DNA from: Solimonas variicoloris DSM 15731
GTDB lineage: Bacteria; Pseudomonadota; Gammaproteobacteria; Nevskiales; Nevskiaceae
Direction of reading: 5' to 3'
Assembly (NCBI RefSeq): GCF_000382285.1
Contig: NZ_KB907939.1
Location: 1-64,000, forward strand
DNA: 64,000 bases
Shown here: positions 46,760 to 55,360 of the stretch, piece by piece
Position numbering within the stretch: position 1 is the first letter of the stretch
How the letters are laid out: each line of letters starts with the position of its first letter
Position numbers and translations under genes: made by a program
Notes under the pieces: model-generated
Seen by the model: the letters and a program-made list of their open reading frames with translations, nothing else
Database searches by the model: none
Told to the model about the DNA's origin: nothing

Positions 46760-47710
46760 ATGAACGAAAAGAAGAAAACCGTCCTCGTCACCGGCGCCGC
46801 CGGCTCGCTGGCCAAGCGCGTCATCGCGCGCCTGCACGGCCGCTATCACGTCGTCGCCGTCGATTTCCGCCGCAAGGTCGAGACCGATGCGGACATTCCC
46901 TCGTACAAGGTCGAGATCCACAAGCGTGGCTTCGAGGACGTGTTCCGTCGCCACAAGATCGATGCCGTGCTGCATCTCGGCCGCATCTTCGCGCATGAGG
47001 GCGATCGCACGCGCCGCTACAACGCCAACGTGCTCGGCGGCAAGAAGCTGTTCGAGCTGTGCCGCAAGTACGGCGTCGGCCAGGTCATCGTGCACTCGAC
47101 CTACTTCGTCTACGGCGCCTCGGCTTTCAATCCGGCGCTGCTCGACGAGGATGCGCCGCTGAAGGCCAGCGAGGTGACGCAGGATCTCGTCGATTCGGTC
47201 GAGCTCGAAAATCTCGCGCAGATCTACCTGTGGAAGGCGCCGGAACTGAACATCACGATCCTGCGTCCCTGCAACGTGCTCGGCCCCGGCGTCCGCAACA
47301 CGATGTCGGTGCTGCTGTCGCGGCCGCTGGTGCCGGTGCTGGTCGGCTTCTCGCCGCTGATGCAGTTCCTGCACGTCGACGACATGGCCGACGCCATCGT
47401 CTGCGCGTTCGAGCAGAACAAGCCGGGCATCTACAACGTCGCGCCGGACGATTATGTGACCTACCAGGTCGCCGTCGAGCAGTGCGGCTGCCGCAAGCTG
47501 CCGGTGCCGTCGATTCCGCCGCTGCTGCCGAAGATGATCAGCGGGGCGCTGAACTGGAACGCGTTCTTCCCGCCGTACCTGATCAACTACTTCAAGTATC
47601 CGGTGATCATCGACGGGCGCCTGTTCCGCCAGACCTTCGGCTGGAAGCCGAAGCGCAATCTCAACGACATCTTCAGCTACTACCGCAAGCACAAGCTGCT
47701 GATGGCGTGA
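46760..47710 (+). CDS. Extended SDR / NAD-dependent epimerase-like protein
   Basis: A 316-residue Rossmann protein with the nucleotide motif VLVTGAAGSLAKRVIARL, an AVLHLGRIFAHEGD segment and STYFVYGA. The usual YxxxK catalytic pair is not clear: the place where it is expected reads DLVDSVELENLAQIY. The C-terminal IYNVAPDDYVTY and an ILRPCNVLGPG block match NAD-dependent epimerases. The substrate is unknown. The neighbouring acyltransferase suggests lipid or steroid modification. Confidence 0.75.
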   Translation: MNEKKKTVLVTGAAGSLAKRVIARLHGRYHVVAVDFRRKVETDADIPSYKVEIHKRGFEDVFRRHKIDAVLHLGRIFAHEGDRTRRYNANVLGGKKLFELCRKYGVGQVIVHSTYFVYGASAFNPALLDEDAPLKASEVTQDLVDSVELENLAQIYLWKAPELNITILRPCNVLGPGVRNTMSVLLSRPLVPVLVGFSPLMQFLHVDDMADAIVCAFEQNKPGIYNVAPDDYVTYQVAVEQCGCRKLPVPSIPPLLPKMISGALNWNAFFPPYLINYFKYPVIIDGRLFRQTFGWKPKRNLNDIFSYYRKHKLLMA

Positions 47711-47759
47711 ATGGCGCCGGAAGCGCCGGCGACTCGATAGCCGGTCTCAATCGCGCGGC

Positions 47760-47802
47760 TTGATAAAGATCATTTTGCCGGCGTGATGATGCACTCTAAA
47801 CT
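47760..47802 (+). promoter_or_regulatory. dps promoter with FNR-like site
   Basis: TTGATAAAGATCAT at 47760-47773 matches the FNR/Anr consensus TTGAT-N4-ATCAA at nine of ten bases. A TTGCCG -35 (47775-47780) and TAAACT -10 (47797-47802), 16 bp apart, follow immediately. The site lies just upstream of the -35. AGGAG precedes the dps ATG at 47831. Confidence 0.5.
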
Positions 47803-47830
47803 CATTTGCATCATTCGACAGGAGCCACGC

Positions 47831-48331
47831 ATGGCCAAGAGCAAAGCCAAGGAAGCCGGGTCCGCCAAGATCGACATCGGCATCGACAAGCAGCAGCGCA
47901 AGGCGATCGCCGAAGGCTTGTCGCGTCTGCTCGCCGACGAATACACGCTGTATCTGAAGACGCACAACTTCCACTGGAACGTCACCGGGCCGATGTTCAA
48001 CTCGCTGCACCTGATGTTCGAGACGCATTACACCGAGTCGGCGACGGCGGTCGATCTGGTTGCCGAACGGATTCGCGCGCTCGGCTTCCCGGCGCCGGGC
48101 ACCTACAAGCAGTACGCCGCGCTGTCCTCGATCGAGGAAACCGACGGCGTGCCGGAGGCGATGGACATGGTCCGCCTGCTCGTGAAGGGGCATGAGGCCT
48201 GCGCGAAGACCGCGCGCAGCGTGTTCCCGATCGCCGAATCCGCGCAGGACGAACCGACCTGCGATCTGCTGACGCAGCGTCTGCAGCTGCACGAGAAGAC
48301 GGCCTGGATGCTGCGCTCGCTGCTCGAGTGA
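47831..48331 (+). CDS. dps: Dps-family DNA-binding ferritin-like protein
   Basis: A 166-residue protein that stores iron and protects DNA under oxidative or starvation stress. The Dps signature [20 protein letters not shown] supplies ferroxidase residues shared across subunits. The Lys-rich N-terminal tail ([13 protein letters not shown]) is typical of DNA-binding members. Length fits. ATG at 47831 is chosen over an upstream frame because of the GGAG before it. Confidence 0.94.
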   Translation: MAKSKAKEAGSAKIDIGIDKQQRKAIAEGLSRLLADEYTLYLKTHNFHWNVTGPMFNSLHLMFETHYTESATAVDLVAERIRALGFPAPGTYKQYAALSSIEETDGVPEAMDMVRLLVKGHEACAKTARSVFPIAESAQDEPTCDLLTQRLQLHEKTAWMLRSLLE

Positions 48332-48340
48332 GCGTCACCG

Positions 48341-48378
48341 CCGCCGCCGGCCGGGCGAGTCCGGCAGGCCGGCGGCGG
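48341..48378. terminator. Strong GC hairpin downstream of dps
   Basis: CCGCCGCCGGCC (48341-48352) and its exact complement (48367-48378) form a 12-bp stem around 14 bases, 10 bp after the dps stop. No T-run follows, so it may be a Rho-assisted stop or an mRNA-stabilising structure. Confidence 0.45.
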
Positions 48379-48437
48379 GACGTGCCGTTCTCGGCGTCGG
48401 GGCGCCCGCCGTAAAATGGTGCGGTTGTGCGCTGCCG

Positions 48438-49526
48438 ATGCGAGATCGGCCTGCTTACCAGAGTCGTGCCGCGGTGCGTCCCGTTCCCATTGCTTCGAAT
48501 TCCGGCGCCGAGTCGCCCCTGCTGGCGGTGCGCCAGCTGCGCGTCCACTATCACGGCCGCCGCTGGCTGCCGTGGCAGGCGCCGAGCCTGCTGCGCGCCG
48601 TCGACGATCTCAACTTCAATCTGCGGCGCGGCGAAACCCTCGGCGTGGTCGGCGAATCCGGCTCCGGCAAGTCGACGCTGGCCCGGGCACTGGCCGGGCT
48701 CGAACCGATCACGGCCGGTTCGGTGCGCTTCGAGGGCCGTGAGCTCAAGGGCCTCGACAAGCGTGGCTGGAAAGGCCTGCGCCGTGATGTCCAGATGGTC
48801 TTCCAGGATCCGCTGGCGAGCCTCAATCCCAAGTTCAAGGTCGGCCGCTGCGTCGGCGAGCCGCTGAAGGCCTTGCACCCGGAGCTGCCGGCCGACGAGC
48901 GCCGCCGCCGCGTGCTGGAGATGCTGGAGCGGGTCGGCCTGTCGGCGGCCGATGCCGAGCGCTATCCGCGCGAATTCTCCGGCGGCCAGTGCCAGCGCAT
49001 CGCCATCGCCCGCGCGCTGATCGTGCGGCCGAAGCTGCTGATCTGCGACGAGGTGGTGTCGGCGCTCGACGTCTCGGTGCAGGCGCAGATCATCAACCTG
49101 CTGCGCGAATTGCAGCGCCAGTACCAGCTGGCGATCCTGTTCATCTCGCACGACCTCGCCGTCGTGCGCCACATCAGCGACCGCGTGCTGGTCATGTACT
49201 TCGGCAAACTGATGGAGCAGGCCGAGCGCGACGCGCTGTTCGCCACGCCGCGGCATCCATATACGAGGGCCCTGCTTGCGGCGATCCCCGGACACGACGC
49301 GTTCGCGGCCTTTCGCGCCCGCGACGGCGAGCTGCCGAGTCCGTACGCGCAAGCGGTCGGCTGCCTGTTCGTGTCGCGCTGTCCGATGGCCGACGAGCGC
49401 TGCACGCGCCAGCCGCCGCACTACCGACGCTATCCGGACGGGGCCGTTGCGCTATGCCATTACGCCAGCGAATTCGGCCGCGACGGTATCGTCGATTTCG
49501 AGACGGCGGCGCTGGCACGCTCCTGA
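48438..49526 (+). CDS. Oligopeptide/dipeptide-type ABC transporter ATPase
   Basis: An ATPase of up to 362 residues of the Opp/Dpp C-terminal type (OppF/DppF-like). It has Walker A GVVGESGSGKSTLARALAG, Q-loop QMVFQDPLASLNP, signature EFSGGQCQRIAIARAL, Walker B LLICDEVVSALD and H-loop ISHDL. A C-terminal oligopeptide-transporter domain has the CLFVSRCPMADERC cysteine cluster seen in OppF/DppF. No permease or binding-protein gene is adjacent, so it is an orphan here. ATG at 48438 or GTG at 48474 may be the start. Confidence 0.85.
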   Translation: MRDRPAYQSRAAVRPVPIASNSGAESPLLAVRQLRVHYHGRRWLPWQAPSLLRAVDDLNFNLRRGETLGVVGESGSGKSTLARALAGLEPITAGSVRFEGRELKGLDKRGWKGLRRDVQMVFQDPLASLNPKFKVGRCVGEPLKALHPELPADERRRRVLEMLERVGLSAADAERYPREFSGGQCQRIAIARALIVRPKLLICDEVVSALDVSVQAQIINLLRELQRQYQLAILFISHDLAVVRHISDRVLVMYFGKLMEQAERDALFATPRHPYTRALLAAIPGHDAFAAFRARDGELPSPYAQAVGCLFVSRCPMADERCTRQPPHYRRYPDGAVALCHYASEFGRDGIVDFETAALARS

Positions 49527-49571
49527 AGCCGCTGCCATGATGGCGCCCCCCACGCAATCAGGAGCACGGCG

Positions 49572-50414
49572 ATGCGGATTCTCTGGGCCTGTGCCGCGGT
49601 CGGCGCTCTGGCGCTGAGCGCTTGCGACGACGGTCGGCTCGATCTGCAGCTGACCGACGCGCCCTATACGGACGCGAGCAGCGTGCTGGTGACGATCACC
49701 GGCGTCGAGCTCAGGTCCGTCGACAAGGGCTGGCAGCGTTTCGAGTTCGCCACGCCGCGGCGGGTCGATCTGCTGGCGCTCAACGGCGGCAAGACGCAGT
49801 CGCTGCTGAGCAATGAGAGCGTGCCGTCCGGCGACTACGATGCCGTGCGCCTGCTGCTGCGCACGGCCGAGGACAGCACCGCCGACGCCTACGTGCGCCT
49901 GCGGACCGGCGAGACCTTGCCGCTCCACGTCGCCGACGACAGCGACGCTCGCCTGGCGATCGAGTCCGAATTCTCGGTCGACGATGTCGACAACACCGCG
50001 CTGACGCTCGATGTCGATCTGCGCCGGGCCCTGCTGAAGCCGACCGACGCCAAGCCGGACGTCTATCGCTTGGTATCGGCACTGCGCCTGGTCGACAACG
50101 ACAAGGCCGGCACGCTCAGCGGCACGGTCGCGGCGCAGGGCTCCGGCTGCGTGCCGGCGGTCTATGTCTACGAGGGCGAGGTCACGCCCGACGACATCGG
50201 TGGCAGCGGCGCCGAACCGCTGACCTCGGCCGCGGTGACGACCAGCGGCAGCGGCGGCAGCTTCACCGCCGCGTTCCTGCCCGAGGGTCGCTATACCGCC
50301 GCGCTGACCTGCCAGGCCGACGAGGACGATCCGGCCCGCAACGACAGCATCGACTTCTCGGACGCGGTCCGTTTCGACGTCGACCGGGGGCAGACGACGA
50401 CGATCCGCTTCTGA
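49572..50414 (+). CDS. DUF4382-domain lipoprotein
   Basis: A 280-residue lipoprotein (signal peptide MRILWACAAVGALALSAC, lipobox LSAC). It has the DUF4382 pattern: LQLTDAPYTDASSVLVTITG, VDLLALNGGKTQSLLSNESV and GDYDAVRLLL. The C-terminal third holds a carboxypeptidase-regulatory-like beta sandwich (LPEGRYTAALTC). The function is unknown; it is an extracytoplasmic beta-rich protein. GGAG precedes the ATG. Confidence 0.8.
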   Translation: MRILWACAAVGALALSACDDGRLDLQLTDAPYTDASSVLVTITGVELRSVDKGWQRFEFATPRRVDLLALNGGKTQSLLSNESVPSGDYDAVRLLLRTAEDSTADAYVRLRTGETLPLHVADDSDARLAIESEFSVDDVDNTALTLDVDLRRALLKPTDAKPDVYRLVSALRLVDNDKAGTLSGTVAAQGSGCVPAVYVYEGEVTPDDIGGSGAEPLTSAAVTTSGSGGSFTAAFLPEGRYTAALTCQADEDDPARNDSIDFSDAVRFDVDRGQTTTIRF

Positions 50415-50435
50415 GCGCGCCGCCGTCGCGCGCAT

Positions 50436-50468
50436 GAAAAAGGCCGCGGCTTTGCGCCGCGGCCCTTT
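50436..50468. terminator. Bidirectional terminator
   Basis: GGCCGCGGC-TTTGC-GCCGCGGCC forms a 9-bp stem. AAAAA precedes it and CCCTTTCC follows. It sits between the DUF4382 gene (plus) and the convergent acyl-CoA dehydrogenase gene (minus), and the A-run makes it a good terminator for the minus strand. Confidence 0.75.
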
Positions 50469-50496
50469 CCGTTCTCTCCTCCAGAGGCCCTCTGGA

Positions 50497-51705
<1,209 letters not shown>

Positions 51706-51737
51706 TACCGCATCTCCGGAGGAATTCGGGTGAGCAG

Positions 51738-51809
51738 TTATAAGGCGCCTTCGGATTTAGCGTCAATGCTGGGCGCGCATCGAATGATGCAAAGGTAAAT
51801 ATAGTTACC
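51738..51809 (-). promoter_or_regulatory. Promoter and palindromic operator of the acyl-CoA dehydrogenase
   Basis: On the minus strand TTGACG (51761-51766) and TTATAA (51738-51743) are exactly 17 bp apart, a near-consensus sigma-70 promoter. GGTAA-ATATAG-TTACC (51794-51809), a perfect 5-bp inverted repeat, lies 28 bp upstream of the -35 and could bind a TetR/MerR-type regulator of fatty-acid or branched-chain catabolism. No regulator gene is adjacent. Confidence 0.65.
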
Positions 51810-51824
51810 GAACGACTCGCGCCA

Positions 51825-52673
51825 TCACCGCCTCGGCACGTCGCCAGCGGTGGCGCGGGGCCTCGGCAGCTTGGCGAGGCGCAGCTCGTACATCACCGGC
51901 CAACGCTTGCCGGTCACGTAGTAGCGATCACGCGCGGCGTCATGGGCGATGCCGTTGAGGACGTTGTCGGTGGCATCCCAGTCGGAGCCGTGCTCGATGT
52001 GCTGCGTCAGCGCCGACAGGTCCAGCCAGGCGAGCACGGCGCCGTCGGCCGGATCGATCGCGGCGATGCGATCCGACTGCCAGATGTTCGCCAAGATCAG
52101 GCCGTGCGCGTACTCGAGCTCGTTGAGGCGCTCGACCGCGCGCGCGCCGTCGTGCACCTCGATCGTGCGCGCGATGCTGAAATCGTCGCGGCGGCGGAAG
52201 GACAGGGTCGCGCTGCCGTCGCTCATGATGAGGTGCTCGCCATCGTGCGTCAGGCCCCAGCCTTCGCCTTCGTAGTGCAGCACGGCGCGCGGTTGCAGCT
52301 GGCGGTCGTAGACCACGGCAGTGCGCTCGCGCCAGCTGATCTGGTAGATGCGATCGTCCACGCAGGTCGCGCCTTCGGCAAAAAAAGCGGGCGGCAAGCG
52401 ATAGCGCTGCAGCGCTTCGCCGCTGTCGATGTCCTTCCGAATCAGCGCAGAAACGCCATACAGGCCGACACTCTCGATCATCGTGCCGTCACAGATTTCG
52501 AGGCCCTGCGTGAAGTCGGAACGCGCATGCGGCAGCGTGCGAACGATCTCGTAGCGCAATGCTGTGGATGCCTCGAAACCCGCATCAGAGCTGGGTTTCA
52601 GCGCGATGGCCGGTACGCTGAAAAGCGTGATCGAAGCGATGCAGATTGCGGCGATGCAGAGGTGTCGGCGCAT
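51825..52673 (-). CDS. Glutaminyl-peptide cyclotransferase-like exported protein
   Basis: A 282-residue protein (signal peptide about 1-24) of the bacterial/plant-type glutaminyl cyclase family, a five-bladed beta-propeller that converts N-terminal Gln to pyroglutamate. Family signatures are SDFTQGLEICDG, GEGWGLTHDGEHLIMSDGS, NELEYAHGLILANIWQSD, IAAIDPADG and VLNGIAHDAARDRYYVTGKRWP. Length fits. It is upstream of and on the same strand as the acyl-CoA dehydrogenase gene, but that gene has its own promoter. Confidence 0.85.
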   Translation of the reverse strand: MRRHLCIAAICIASITLFSVPAIALKPSSDAGFEASTALRYEIVRTLPHARSDFTQGLEICDGTMIESVGLYGVSALIRKDIDSGEALQRYRLPPAFFAEGATCVDDRIYQISWRERTAVVYDRQLQPRAVLHYEGEGWGLTHDGEHLIMSDGSATLSFRRRDDFSIARTIEVHDGARAVERLNELEYAHGLILANIWQSDRIAAIDPADGAVLAWLDLSALTQHIEHGSDWDATDNVLNGIAHDAARDRYYVTGKRWPVMYELRLAKLPRPRATAGDVPRR

Positions 52674-52818
52674 GATGTCTTGAGTTCGGTCCTGATGAAG
52701 ACATTGATTTGAAAACTTTTTATCAGTAAAAATTCACAACGTGGAAATACGCAAGCAAGCGATTCCCGAATCTGCGCGGAGATTTCCGCGAACCTTGTCT
52801 CTCGAGGAGGATGTCCAG

Positions 52819-53013
52819 ATGGCGACTGCGAAGAAGGCTGCGAAGAAGGCGACGAAGAAGGCTGTGAAGAAGGCGCCGGCCAAGAAGGTGGCGAAGAAGG
52901 CGGTCAAGAAGGCGCCGGCCAAGAAAGTCGCGAAGAAGGCGGCCAAGAAGGTCGTGAAGAAGGCGGCGAAGAAGGTTGCCAAGAAGGCTACGAAGAAGGC
53001 GGCGAAGAAGTAA
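52819..53013 (+). CDS. Histone H1-like Lys/Ala-rich protein
   Basis: A 64-residue protein made almost wholly of Lys, Ala, Val, Pro and Thr (MATAKKAAKKATKKAVKKAP, then repeats of the type KKAPAKKVAKKAVKK). It resembles the C-terminal tails of eukaryotic H1 and bacterial AlgP/HctB-like nucleoid proteins. It contains two APAKK and many KKVAKKA units. GAGGAGG is 8 bp before the ATG at 52819; an earlier GTG frame would add an unlike leader. It probably coats DNA non-specifically or affects transcription; this is inference from composition. Confidence 0.8.
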   Translation: MATAKKAAKKATKKAVKKAPAKKVAKKAVKKAPAKKVAKKAAKKVVKKAAKKVAKKATKKAAKK

Positions 53014-53200
53014 GCGGACTGTCTCCGCAAGGGCGGTTCTCCCAGGGAGTAAATGCCGCAACGGCTGCCGCCCGGTTTCAATCGAAGTAGCACACGCTTC
53101 ACTCTTACGCCGCGGCTATGCGAACGCTCGTCTAGCCGCGTTTTCTTCGGCGCGATCCGCCGTCCTGGTCCATCCCGCCGTCATCCCGCCGCGACGCCGC

Positions 53201-53206
53201 TACAAT
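53201..53206 (+). promoter_or_regulatory. -10 element of yicC
   Basis: TACAAT is followed by a GC-rich discriminator, 55 bp upstream of the yicC start. A weak -35 (CCGTCA at 53178-53183) is 17 bp away. The 248-bp gap from the histone-like gene holds no other clear feature. Confidence 0.4.
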
Positions 53207-53261
53207 GCCGCGTCATCCGGTCCGCCCTCGGCGGCGGACAGCCAACGGGAGTTCACATCAC

Positions 53262-54128
53262 ATGATCCACAGCATGACGGGCTATGCCCGTGTCGAGGCC
53301 GCATTCCCCTGGGGGCGCCTCAGCTGGGAGCTGCGATCCGTCAATCATCGCTACTTCGACGTGCAGTTCAAGGTGCCGGAGGAATTCCGCGTGCTCGAGG
53401 GCGAGCTGCGCCAGGCGGCCGGCGCCAAGATCGCGCGCGGCAAGGTCGAGTGTGGCTTGCGCTACGTGCGCGAGGCAGCGGTCGCCGACCGCATCGAGCT
53501 CGATCGTCCGCGCCTCGTGCAGCTCAAGGACGCGCTCGACGCGCTGGCCGCGGAACTGGGCGCCACTGCCGTTCCCGAGCCGATGCGCGTGCTCGCCTAT
53601 CCGGGCGTCGTCCGCGAAGAGCAGGCCGATTTCGCGCCGCTGCTCGCCGAGGCGCGCACGCTGTTCGACGCCGCGCTGCGTGACTTCGCCGCGGCGCGTG
53701 CGCGCGAAGGCGAGCGCCTGCAGCAGTTCATCGTCGAGCGCTGTGCGGCGATCGAGACGCTGGTCGCCGACGTCCGTGCCCGGCATCCGCTGGTGCGCGA
53801 TCAGTGGCTGGCGCGGCTCAAGGCACGCTGCGCCGAGCTTGGCGTCGAGGTCGAGCCCCAGCGCCTCGCCCAGGAGCTGGCGCTGATGGCGCAGCGCCTG
53901 GACGTCGAAGAGGAGATGTCGCGCCTGCTGAGCCATCTGCAGGAAGTGCGCACCTCGCTGGCGCGCGGCGAATCGGTCGGTCGTCGGCTCGATTTTCTGA
54001 TGCAGGAGCTCAACCGCGAGGCGAACACCCTGTCGTCGAAGTCGCAGGATGCGGAGATGACGCGCTGCGCGGTCGAGATGAAAGTGGCGATCGAACAGAT
54101 CCGCGAGCAGGTCCAGAACATTGAGTGA
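53262..54128 (+). CDS. yicC: YicC-family endoribonuclease
   Basis: A 288-residue protein of the YicC/YloC family, linked to RNA turnover. It has the N-terminal MIHSMTGYARVEA, the middle SVNHRYFDVQFKVPEEFR and the C-terminal block LLSHLQEVRTSL, GRRLDFLMQELNREANTLSSKS. Length is the family norm. The start at 53262 follows from MIHSMTGYA. gmk follows after 30 bp, a common pairing. Confidence 0.93.
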   Translation: MIHSMTGYARVEAAFPWGRLSWELRSVNHRYFDVQFKVPEEFRVLEGELRQAAGAKIARGKVECGLRYVREAAVADRIELDRPRLVQLKDALDALAAELGATAVPEPMRVLAYPGVVREEQADFAPLLAEARTLFDAALRDFAAARAREGERLQQFIVERCAAIETLVADVRARHPLVRDQWLARLKARCAELGVEVEPQRLAQELALMAQRLDVEEEMSRLLSHLQEVRTSLARGESVGRRLDFLMQELNREANTLSSKSQDAEMTRCAVEMKVAIEQIREQVQNIE

Positions 54129-54158
54129 GCGGCGACCGGACGCAGGAGCGCGCAGCGC

Positions 54159-54788
54159 ATGAGCCAGGGCAGTCTTTTCATCGTTTCGGCGCCGAGCGGC
54201 GGCGGCAAGACCAGCCTGACGCGGGCGCTGGTGCCGGCGCTCGCGCGGCACGGCGTCACCGCGACGATCTCGGTGTCGTTCACGACGCGTGCGCCGCGGC
54301 CGGCCGAGACCGACGGCGTGCACTACCACTTCATCGACGAGGCCTGCTTCGTCGACAAGATCGGCCGCGGCGATTTTCTCGAGCACGCCGAGGTGTTCGG
54401 GCGTCGCTACGGGACCGGGCTGTCGGAGACGCGCGCGCTGCTCGACGCCGGCCACGACGTCATCCTCGACATCGACTGGCAGGGCGCCCGGCAGGTCAAG
54501 CGCGAGTGGCCGCAGGCGATCGGCATCTTCATCCTGCCGCCGTCGCTCGCCGAGCTGGAGCGGCGCCTGCGTGGTCGCAGCCAGGACTCCGACGCGGTGA
54601 TCGCGGCGCGGATGCGCGAGGCGCATGAGGAGATCGCCCACCACGCCGAGTACGACTACCTGATCGTCAACGAGGACTTCGAGTGTGCGCTGGCCGAGAT
54701 GGTGTCGATCTTCCTCGAGCCGCGCCTGCGTGGTCAGCGGCAGATCGCGGCGCATGCCGGCCTGATCGCCCAGCTTCTGGCCAATTAG
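54159..54788 (+). CDS. gmk: Guanylate kinase
   Basis: A 209-residue enzyme that phosphorylates GMP to GDP. The P-loop is VSAPSGGGKTSLTRAL; SVSFTTRAPRPAETDGVHYHF and GDFLEHAEVFGRRYGT bind GMP; ILDIDWQGARQVK is present. Length fits. yicC lies upstream and rpoZ and spoT downstream, the standard order linking guanine nucleotides and ppGpp. Confidence 0.96.
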   Translation: MSQGSLFIVSAPSGGGKTSLTRALVPALARHGVTATISVSFTTRAPRPAETDGVHYHFIDEACFVDKIGRGDFLEHAEVFGRRYGTGLSETRALLDAGHDVILDIDWQGARQVKREWPQAIGIFILPPSLAELERRLRGRSQDSDAVIAARMREAHEEIAHHAEYDYLIVNEDFECALAEMVSIFLEPRLRGQRQIAAHAGLIAQLLAN

Positions 54789-54845
54789 TGCCCGTTCCGG
54801 TATGATCCGCGCCCTTCCGTTGTAACGCCCGATGGTAGCGAAGTC

Positions 54846-55109
54846 ATGGCACGTGTAACCGTTGAAGATTGCCTGAAGCTGATTCCGAACCAGTTCGACC
54901 TGACGCTGGTCGCCGCCAAGCGTGCCCGCCAGCTGGCGCGCGGCGCCGAAGCCAAGCTGCCGTGGGGCAACCACAAGTCGACGGTGCTGTCGCTGCGCGA
55001 GATCGCCGAGGGTTACACCGACCGTTCGGTGCTCGACGAAGTCGATCTGCCGGCGATCCAGCAGCCGAAGATGGAACTCGAGGCGCTCGACCCGTCGTTC
55101 GACGCCTGA
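54846..55109 (+). CDS. rpoZ: RNA polymerase omega subunit
   Basis: An 87-residue omega subunit. The conserved [20 protein letters not shown] and [12 protein letters not shown] are followed by [15 protein letters not shown]. It starts 57 bp after gmk. TATGAT at 54801-54806 with a GC-rich discriminator is a possible -10. A terminator follows, so spoT has its own start. Confidence 0.95.
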   Translation: MARVTVEDCLKLIPNQFDLTLVAAKRARQLARGAEAKLPWGNHKSTVLSLREIAEGYTDRSVLDEVDLPAIQQPKMELEALDPSFDA

Positions 55110-55128
55110 TCCGTCCCGCTTCGGTCCG

Positions 55129-55155
55129 AAGGCCCGCCTCGTGCGGGCCTTTTGC
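55129..55155 (+). terminator. Rho-independent terminator after rpoZ
   Basis: AAGGCCCGC and GCGGGCCTT form a 9-bp stem around five bases, followed by TTTGCTTTT. It lies 20 bp after the rpoZ stop. The gap to spoT (55156-55360) shows nothing else. Confidence 0.85.
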
Positions 55156-55360
55156 TTTTCCGGCTGCAGGAGGGGAGGGTCGGCGCGGGGCCCCGTTCGT
55201 GCTCGGGCTGTCCGCGCGGCGCCAGCGGCGCCGGGCCATGGTCGGCGCCCGCGACCGGCGGGTCGTGATCGCGATGCGCCGGCGGGCGGCGCCGCGGTCC
55301 GTTTGCGGATCGGCAGGTTTTGCTTGCGCGAGCACCGTCACGCCTTCATATACTCCTGCC

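Noticed and set aside
52741-52818. An upstream GTG start for the histone-like protein
   Set aside because: It would add a 26-residue leader of different composition, while GAGGAGG precedes the internal ATG at the right distance.
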